Shown here: positions 1 to 4,300 of the stretch, piece by piece
Numbering within the stretch: the stretch's first letter is position 1
Layout: every line of letters starts with the position of its first letter
DNA from: Acetobacterium sp.
Lineage (GTDB): Bacteria > Bacillota > Clostridia > Eubacteriales > Eubacteriaceae
NCBI GenBank assembly: GCA_022013395.1
Contig: JAKLQL010000205.1
Span: 1-6,354 of the forward strand
Reading direction: 5' to 3'
Length of the DNA stretch: 6,354 nucleotides
Notes under the pieces: generated by a model
Database searches by the model: none
The model's input: the letters and a program-made list of their open reading frames with translations, nothing else
Told to the model about the DNA's origin: nothing
Made by a program: the position numbers and the translations under genes

Positions 1-11
1 CATGTAAATCT

Positions 12-38
12 ACTGTGCATTCATGCACAGTTTTTTTT
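12..38 (+). terminator. Intrinsic terminator in the leader of the thiamine operon, possibly a riboswitch expression platform
   Basis: CTGTGCA (13-19) and TGCACAG (24-30) form a perfect 7-bp stem around a TTCA loop, and A12 can add a pair with T31. Eight T residues follow (31-38), the layout of a Rho-independent terminator. It ends about 100 nt before the cytX start, on the same strand. It either ends an upstream gene or is the off-switch of an attenuation leader. TPP riboswitches commonly precede cytX and thi operons in Firmicutes, so attenuation by TPP is plausible. No aptamer consensus is visible in the 11 bases before the stem, so this link is inference. A weak 6-bp hairpin (TTGTCT 37-42 with AGACAA 49-54) follows at once. 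Confidence 0.8.
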
Positions 39-124
39 GTCTAAACGAAGACAACGCAAAATTCAAAATGGTTAGTGGATTTATTCTGCAAGTGTTTTAA
101 ATGTGGCGGGTGCATTCTTAATAC

Positions 125-131
125 GAAAGGA
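125..131 (+). promoter_or_regulatory. Ribosome binding site that fixes the cytX start
   Basis: GAAAGGA lies 6 nt upstream of ATG 138. It supports that start over the in-frame GTG at 75, which has no Shine-Dalgarno sequence and would add 21 cysteine-rich residues unlike an NCS1 transporter N-terminus. ATTCTT (114-119) can pair weakly with the region 128-133, including one G-U pair, and could partly hide the site; this hairpin is marginal. Confidence 0.7.
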
Positions 132-137
132 ATTATT

Positions 138-1340
138 ATGCAAAATGAAAACAAACTTTCAAACCGAAGTCTGACCCTTTTATGGTTTGGCGCCGCCGTT
201 TCCATTGCCGAAGTCATGACCGGAACCCTGATTGCACCACTGGGTTTAAAAGATGGGATGATGGCTATTATTATCGGACACATCATCGGTACCCTGATTC
301 TTTTTCTGGCCGGTGTTATTGGCTCGCAGAGTAAGTTGGCGGCGATTGAATCTTCCCGGATCTCCTTTGGAAAATATGGTTCTTACTTTTTTTCAGTCAT
401 GAACATCTTACAACTGATCGGCTGGACCGCCGTGATGGTGATTACTGCCGCCAAAGCCTTTGACGGAGTAACAACAAGTGTTTTTAACTATCAAAACACG
501 ATCCTCTGGTGTATTGTCATTGGGATTTTCATTGCCGTTTGGGTTTTGGCCGGGTTTAAAAATATGGAAAAGCTTAATTTGGTGGCGGTGGGATTATTGT
601 TTATTGGCTCCATTATTTTAAGCTTTCAGATCTTTAGCGGATCACCCGGTACCGCCAGTGTCGAAGGGGTGATGAGCTTTGGTGGAGCCGTTGAACTCTC
701 GGCCATCATGCCCATCTCATGGTTACCTCTGATTGCGGACTATACCCGCTTTTCCGAAAACAAAAAGTCTGGTGCGTTGGTCAGTTCGATTAGCTATTTT
801 ATTGGCAGTTGCTGGATGTATATTATTGGTTTGGGGGCGGCTCTCTATGTGGGAACATCCGATATTTTTGTAATCTTAACCGCCGTTGGTCTTGGCGTCT
901 TAGCTTTGTTGATCATTATTTTCTCGACGGTTACCACCGCCTTTCTGGATGTTTATTCGGCGGGAATCAGTTTTATCAATATGAACTCCAAGGCTAAAGA
1001 AAAAACGGTTGTTTTGGCAACCTGCATTATTGGCGTGATTCTGGCCATTATCACCCCGATTGAACAATATCAGGATTTTCTCTATTTAATCGGCTCGGTT
1101 TTTGTGCCTCTGTTCGCCATTCTGCTGACCGATTATTTTATCTTTAAACATGTCAGTGCCGATGAAAATAAGTTGATTGATATAAAGAATGCAATTCTTT
1201 GGGTGGTCGGTGTGTTTATTTATCGCTACCTGATGGGCTTTGATTTCTCAATTGGCGTCACCCTGCCAGCCATGGTCCTAATCAGTATCTTATGTATCTT
1301 AGTAGAAAGAGGTAGAATATTATGTTCGAAAAAATCTTAG
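138..1340 (+). CDS. cytX: CytX-type hydroxymethylpyrimidine permease (NCS1 family)
   Basis: This is a 400-residue polytopic membrane protein of the nucleobase:cation symporter-1 family, of the CytX type predicted to import hydroxymethylpyrimidine (HMP), the pyrimidine half of thiamine. About twelve hydrophobic segments fill the length, which suits the family. Family-like stretches are a first-helix region near residues 13-35 (FGAAVSIAEVMTGTL), W195-LPLIADYTR to residue 204 in the middle, TTAFLDVYSAG at 266-276, and DYFIFK at 332-337. Its place as first gene of a thiM-thiE-thiD operon is what separates it from cytosine or purine permeases of the same family. The ATG is chosen for its GAAAGGA site 6 nt upstream. 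The last 19 nt overlap thiM in another frame. The transported substrate is inferred from context and resemblance, not from binding residues. Confidence 0.9.
   Translation: MQNENKLSNRSLTLLWFGAAVSIAEVMTGTLIAPLGLKDGMMAIIIGHIIGTLILFLAGVIGSQSKLAAIESSRISFGKYGSYFFSVMNILQLIGWTAVMVITAAKAFDGVTTSVFNYQNTILWCIVIGIFIAVWVLAGFKNMEKLNLVAVGLLFIGSIILSFQIFSGSPGTASVEGVMSFGGAVELSAIMPISWLPLIADYTRFSENKKSGALVSSISYFIGSCWMYIIGLGAALYVGTSDIFVILTAVGLGVLALLIIIFSTVTTAFLDVYSAGISFINMNSKAKEKTVVLATCIIGVILAIITPIEQYQDFLYLIGSVFVPLFAILLTDYFIFKHVSADENKLIDIKNAILWVVGVFIYRYLMGFDFSIGVTLPAMVLISILCILVERGRILCSKKS
1306..1313 (+). promoter_or_regulatory. Ribosome binding site for thiM inside the cytX coding end
   Basis: AAAGAGGT lies 8 nt before ATG 1322, still within cytX codons. 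It supports a thiM start that overlaps the cytX end by 19 nt. Confidence 0.7.
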
Positions 1341-2146
1341 ACAATGTCAGTAATCAACCACCTTTAGTTCATTGCATCACCAATTATGTAACCGTGAATG
1401 ACTGTGCCAATATGGTGCTGGCCTGTGGGGGCTCACCGATTATGGCAGACGATATCAACGAGGTGGAAGAAATTATTTCGATTTGTAACGCTCTGGTGAT
1501 TAATATCGGGACGCTTAACGAACGAACCGTGGCAGCGATGATTAAGGCGGGAAAAAAGGCCAATGCTTTGGGTCGACCGGTGATTCTGGATCCAGTGGGT
1601 GCCGGGGCTTCTTCATTGCGAACCAATACTGTTTTTGAACTCTTAAAAGAGGTGCAGTTCACCGTTATTCGGGGAAATGTTTCAGAAATCAAGACCATTG
1701 ACCTGGGCAGCGGGACCACCAAGGGTGTGGATGCCGATATCAGTGATGCCGTGAACGAAGACAATCTGGATCAGATGGTTACCTTTACCAAAGCACTTAG
1801 TGAAAAAACCGGCGCTGTCATTGCCATCACCGGCGCTATCGATATTGTGGCTGACAGCCAAAAAGCCTTGGTCATTCGTAATGGTCATGCGATGATGTCA
1901 CGGATTACTGGAACCGGCTGCATGCTGACCACCGTTATTGGCAGTTATTGCGGTGCTAATCCGGAGGAAACCCTTCTGGCAACCGCGGCCGCCGTCAGTT
2001 GTATGGGGCTGTGCGGTGAGCTGGCCTTTGAAAAAGTTCAGATGAACAAGGCCGGAACCTCATCTTTTCGAACCTTTCTCATCGATGCCATGAGCCAGAT
2101 GAATCCGGAAGCATTAAAAGGAGGACTGAAGGTTGAAACTCGATAA
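1322..2146 (+). CDS. thiM: Hydroxyethylthiazole kinase ThiM
   Basis: ThiM is a soluble kinase that uses ATP to phosphorylate 4-methyl-5-(2-hydroxyethyl)thiazole, making the thiazole phosphate that ThiE condenses with HMP-PP. It is a salvage enzyme of the ribokinase-like fold. The 274-residue length fits the family. Visible motifs in order are HCITNYVTVNDCAN (17-30), GGSPIMA (36-42), NIGTL (61-65), DPVGAGAS (90-97), RGNVSEI (117-123), TGAIDIV (170-176) and TGTGC (196-200). The last forms the anion hole and ends in the active-site-region cysteine C200. All landmarks look intact, so the enzyme should be active. The start overlaps cytX by 19 nt and the end overlaps thiE by 14 nt, which fits translational coupling. 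The identification is firm. Confidence 0.97.
   Translation: MFEKILDNVSNQPPLVHCITNYVTVNDCANMVLACGGSPIMADDINEVEEIISICNALVINIGTLNERTVAAMIKAGKKANALGRPVILDPVGAGASSLRTNTVFELLKEVQFTVIRGNVSEIKTIDLGSGTTKGVDADISDAVNEDNLDQMVTFTKALSEKTGAVIAITGAIDIVADSQKALVIRNGHAMMSRITGTGCMLTTVIGSYCGANPEETLLATAAAVSCMGLCGELAFEKVQMNKAGTSSFRTFLIDAMSQMNPEALKGGLKVETR
2118..2124 (+). promoter_or_regulatory. Strong ribosome binding site that decides the TTG start of thiE
   Basis: AAGGAGG, a full Shine-Dalgarno match, lies 8 nt before TTG 2133 and inside the thiM end. It makes TTG the likely start rather than the in-frame ATG at 2154, which lacks a well-spaced site. Confidence 0.8.
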
Positions 2147-2771
2147 GCAGACAATGCTCTTATACGCCGTTACGGATCGAACTTGGCTGGGCGAACGAAC
2201 TTTGATTGAACAGGTCGAAGAAACCCTCAAAGGCGGCGCCACCTTTATTCAATTGCGGGAAAAGGACATGGCTTTTGATGATTTTGTAGAAGAAGCGAAA
2301 GCGATAAAAAAACTAACCGATGCCTATCAGGTTCCCTTTGTCATAAATGATAATGTAGAAGTCGCCCTGGCAGTGGAGGCCGACGGCGTTCATGTCGGTC
2401 AGGATGATATGGATGCAGGGGAACTGCGAAAACGGATTGGCAACAAGATCATTGGGGTATCCGCTGATACGGTGGAATTGGCTCAAAAAGCCGAAGCCGA
2501 CGGCGCTGATTATATTGGGGTAGGGGCAATCTATTCGACCGCCACAAAAACCGATGCCGATGTGGTGGCGTTTGAAACCATTGCCGAAATCTGCAAAAGT
2601 GTGGCCATTCCGGTGGTCGCCATCGGCGGCCTTAACGAAACCAATATCCTCGCTTTAAAAGGAACTGGTGTGGATGGGGTGGCCCTGGTGTCGGCGATTT
2701 TCGCAAAAGAAGACATTGTCAAAGCGACCAGGGAACTGCGGCAGATTTCCGAGGAAATGACAAAACCATGA
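2133..2771 (+). CDS. thiE: Thiamine-phosphate synthase ThiE
   Basis: ThiE joins HMP pyrophosphate (from ThiD) to hydroxyethylthiazole phosphate (from ThiM), giving thiamine monophosphate and pyrophosphate; it is a cytoplasmic TIM-barrel enzyme. The 212-residue length is normal. Motifs seen in order are TDR (14-16), QLREKD (40-45) at the pyrophosphate site, INDNVEVAL (71-79), ADGVHVGQDD (83-92) with the Mg-binding acidic residues, GVGAIYSTATK (129-139), AIGG (163-166) and DGVALVSAIF (181-190). The stretch GVGAIY has Ala where many homologues have Pro (GPxF), a substitution I believe is common in clostridial proteins. Translation starts at TTG, backed by an AAGGAGG site, inside the thiM end (14-nt overlap). 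The stop overlaps the next start as ATGA. Confidence 0.97.
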   Translation: MKLDKQTMLLYAVTDRTWLGERTLIEQVEETLKGGATFIQLREKDMAFDDFVEEAKAIKKLTDAYQVPFVINDNVEVALAVEADGVHVGQDDMDAGELRKRIGNKIIGVSADTVELAQKAEADGADYIGVGAIYSTATKTDADVVAFETIAEICKSVAIPVVAIGGLNETNILALKGTGVDGVALVSAIFAKEDIVKATRELRQISEEMTKP

Positions 2772-3424
2772 AAAACTCAATTGCGAATGTTCAGGGAATC
2801 ATCTTTGATCTGGATGGTACCCTGATTGATTCGATGCCGGCCTGGGAAAATATTGGGGCGGATTTTTTGAAATATCATGGGGTGAATCCGCCGGATGATT
2901 TGAACGCGACCATTAAAACCATGAGTTTTGCCGAGTCATCTCGTTATTTTATTGAGTTTTTCGGAGTGAACATGACCGAAGCGCAGGTCAATGACGAAAT
3001 TAATAGCATGATCCGGAATAACTACGCCGAGCACATCGTGCTAAAACCTTTTGTTAAGGAAGTACTGGACCAGTATTTGCAGCAGGGGATAAAAATGGGA
3101 ATTTTAACCGCCACTGACCAGTCGCTGACCGAATTGGTGCTGAAGCGTTTTGGTCTGTTGGAGCATTTTGAATTTATTCTCACAGCGGGAATGATCGGTT
3201 TGTCAAAAAGTCAGCCGGAGATCTATCATAAAGCCGTTGCGGATCTGAAATTGCCAGTTGATCAAATTGCTATCTTCGAGGACGCCTTGTATTGCATTCA
3301 GGCCGCCAAAGATACCACGTGTCACATTGTGGGAGTCTATGATGCGTCCTCAAAAAACGACTGGGATGAGATTAAAAAAAATGCCGATGCCACCATTTTA
3401 AGTTTTAAGGAGTTGATGAAATGA
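2768..3424 (+). CDS. HAD-superfamily (subfamily IA) phosphatase of the thiamine operon
   Basis: This is a cytoplasmic 218-residue HAD hydrolase, beta-phosphoglucomutase/phosphoglycolate-phosphatase-like, with an alpha-helical cap at about residues 20-95. All four HAD motifs are visible: FDLDGTLIDS (13-22) with nucleophile D14 and acid/base D16; T114 in GILTATD; K147 in GLSKSQP, where the usual Pro after Lys is Ser; and FEDALYCIQAA (170-180) with acidic E171 and D172. It should therefore be an active Mg-dependent phosphatase. The substrate cannot be read from the sequence. Its position between thiE and thiD, with 4-nt ATGA overlaps on both sides, argues for a thiamine role. It may dephosphorylate thiamine monophosphate to thiamine for a pyrophosphokinase, or hydrolyse a phosphorylated pyrimidine or thiazole. 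General housekeeping clearance of sugar phosphates is an alternative. A GAGGA sequence lies about 12 nt upstream of the ATG, slightly long spacing that suggests reliance on thiE translation. Confidence 0.88.
   Translation: MKNSIANVQGIIFDLDGTLIDSMPAWENIGADFLKYHGVNPPDDLNATIKTMSFAESSRYFIEFFGVNMTEAQVNDEINSMIRNNYAEHIVLKPFVKEVLDQYLQQGIKMGILTATDQSLTELVLKRFGLLEHFEFILTAGMIGLSKSQPEIYHKAVADLKLPVDQIAIFEDALYCIQAAKDTTCHIVGVYDASSKNDWDEIKKNADATILSFKELMK
3407..3412 (+). promoter_or_regulatory. Ribosome binding site for thiD inside the HAD gene end
   Basis: AAGGAG lies 8 nt before ATG 3421, near-ideal spacing. It confirms the thiD start within the ATGA overlap. Confidence 0.75.
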
Positions 3425-4239
3425 AAAAAATATTATCGATTGCCGGATCGGATTCCAGCGGCGGCGCCGGCATTCAAGCGGATATCAAAACCATTATGGC
3501 GCACCACATGTATGCCATGACGGTGATTACGGTTTTAACGGCTCAAAATACCACCGGGGTTTACGGCATTGCTGAAGTTGAGCCTGAATTTGTGGAAAAC
3601 CAGATGGATTGTGTTTTTACGGACATCTATCCGGATGCGGTTAAAATCGGAATGGTATATAACGCCGAAATAATTAAAAGTATTGCCGCAAAATTAAAAC
3701 AACATCAGGCCAAAAATATTGTTTTGGACCCGGTCATGGTGGCCACCAGCGGCGGGAAGTTGTTAAGTGATGACAGCATTGAGAGCCTGAAAAATGAGCT
3801 CATGCCCCTGGCCGATATAATCACGCCGAATATTCCCGAAGCTGAATGCCTGTGTGGGTTTGACATTCACTCCAAAGCGGATATGGTCAGAGCCGCCAAA
3901 AAAATTGCCAAAAATTATTCGGGCAGCATTTTGATTAAGGGCGGCCATCTTTTTGAAAGTGCCGATGATTTTCTGCTGATTCAAAATGAAAAATGTCGTG
4001 AAGAAGTCTGGTTTCCTGGTGTAAAAATAGATAATCCCAATACCCATGGCACCGGGTGCACCCTTTCGTCAGCCATTGCCTGTCAGTTGGCCGCCGGGGA
4101 AGCGGTTGGACAGGCGGTCAAAAATGCCAAAGATTATGTTACCGGAGCACTGTCGGCCAATCTGGATCTGGGAAAAGGCAGCGGACCATTGGATCATGGC
4201 TATCAAATGAAGCTGACCGGATGCTCAAATAACCGCTGA
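3421..4239 (+). CDS. thiD: Hydroxymethylpyrimidine/phosphomethylpyrimidine kinase ThiD
   Basis: ThiD phosphorylates HMP twice, first to HMP-P and then to HMP-PP, supplying the pyrimidine substrate of ThiE; it is a cytoplasmic ribokinase-family enzyme. The 272-residue length is typical. Motifs seen are IAGSDSSGGAGIQADIKT (7-24), which binds the pyrimidine, then TAQNTTGV (40-47), KIGM (75-78), DPVMVATSG (103-111), TPNIPEAE (135-142), KGGH (173-176) and NTHGTGCTLSSAIA (207-220). The last carries the anion hole and the conserved C213. The GSDSSGGAGIQAD signature favours ThiD over the related pyridoxal kinases, although side activity on pyridoxine is known in the family. It is the last gene of the operon. 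Its TGA stop is followed after one base by the terminator stem. With CytX it forms the pyrimidine-salvage arm. Confidence 0.96.
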   Translation: MKKILSIAGSDSSGGAGIQADIKTIMAHHMYAMTVITVLTAQNTTGVYGIAEVEPEFVENQMDCVFTDIYPDAVKIGMVYNAEIIKSIAAKLKQHQAKNIVLDPVMVATSGGKLLSDDSIESLKNELMPLADIITPNIPEAECLCGFDIHSKADMVRAAKKIAKNYSGSILIKGGHLFESADDFLLIQNEKCREEVWFPGVKIDNPNTHGTGCTLSSAIACQLAAGEAVGQAVKNAKDYVTGALSANLDLGKGSGPLDHGYQMKLTGCSNNR

Positions 4240-4240
4240 C

Positions 4241-4300
4241 AAATAAAACCAATGCTACCGCAATACGAGCAATCGTATTATCACAGCATTGGTTTTATTT
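4241..4300. terminator. Two-tiered bidirectional terminator between convergent genes
   Basis: A perfect 16-nt inverted repeat (4241-4256 with 4285-4300) forms the outer stem. It reads A-rich at its 5' side and ends GGTTTTATTT at its 3' side on both strands, so each strand yields a stem with a U-rich tail. Inside lies a 5x5 internal loop (4257-4261 and 4280-4284), with one possible G-U pair. Next comes a perfect 7-bp stem (AATACGA 4262-4268 with TCGTATT 4273-4279) capped by GCAA, a GNRA tetraloop. It starts one base after the thiD stop and touches the stop codon of the opposing signalling gene, so it probably ends both transcripts. The tails are interrupted by an A (TTTTATTT) and sit within the stem, so efficiency is uncertain. 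Confidence 0.85.

Noticed and set aside
75..137. In-frame GTG extension of CytX encoding a cysteine-rich stretch (C-x-C-x2-C-x2-C)
   Set aside because: It has no Shine-Dalgarno sequence, and NCS1 permeases do not carry such an N-terminus. ATG 138 has a well-placed GAAAGGA. The cysteines look accidental.
1384..1764. 126-residue open frame on the - strand within thiM
   Set aside because: It lies wholly antisense to a strongly conserved kinase gene and shows no recognisable domain. It is a shadow of thiM codon use.
3763..4047. 94-residue open frame on the - strand within thiD
   Set aside because: It is antisense to conserved ThiD motifs with no independent evidence of coding.
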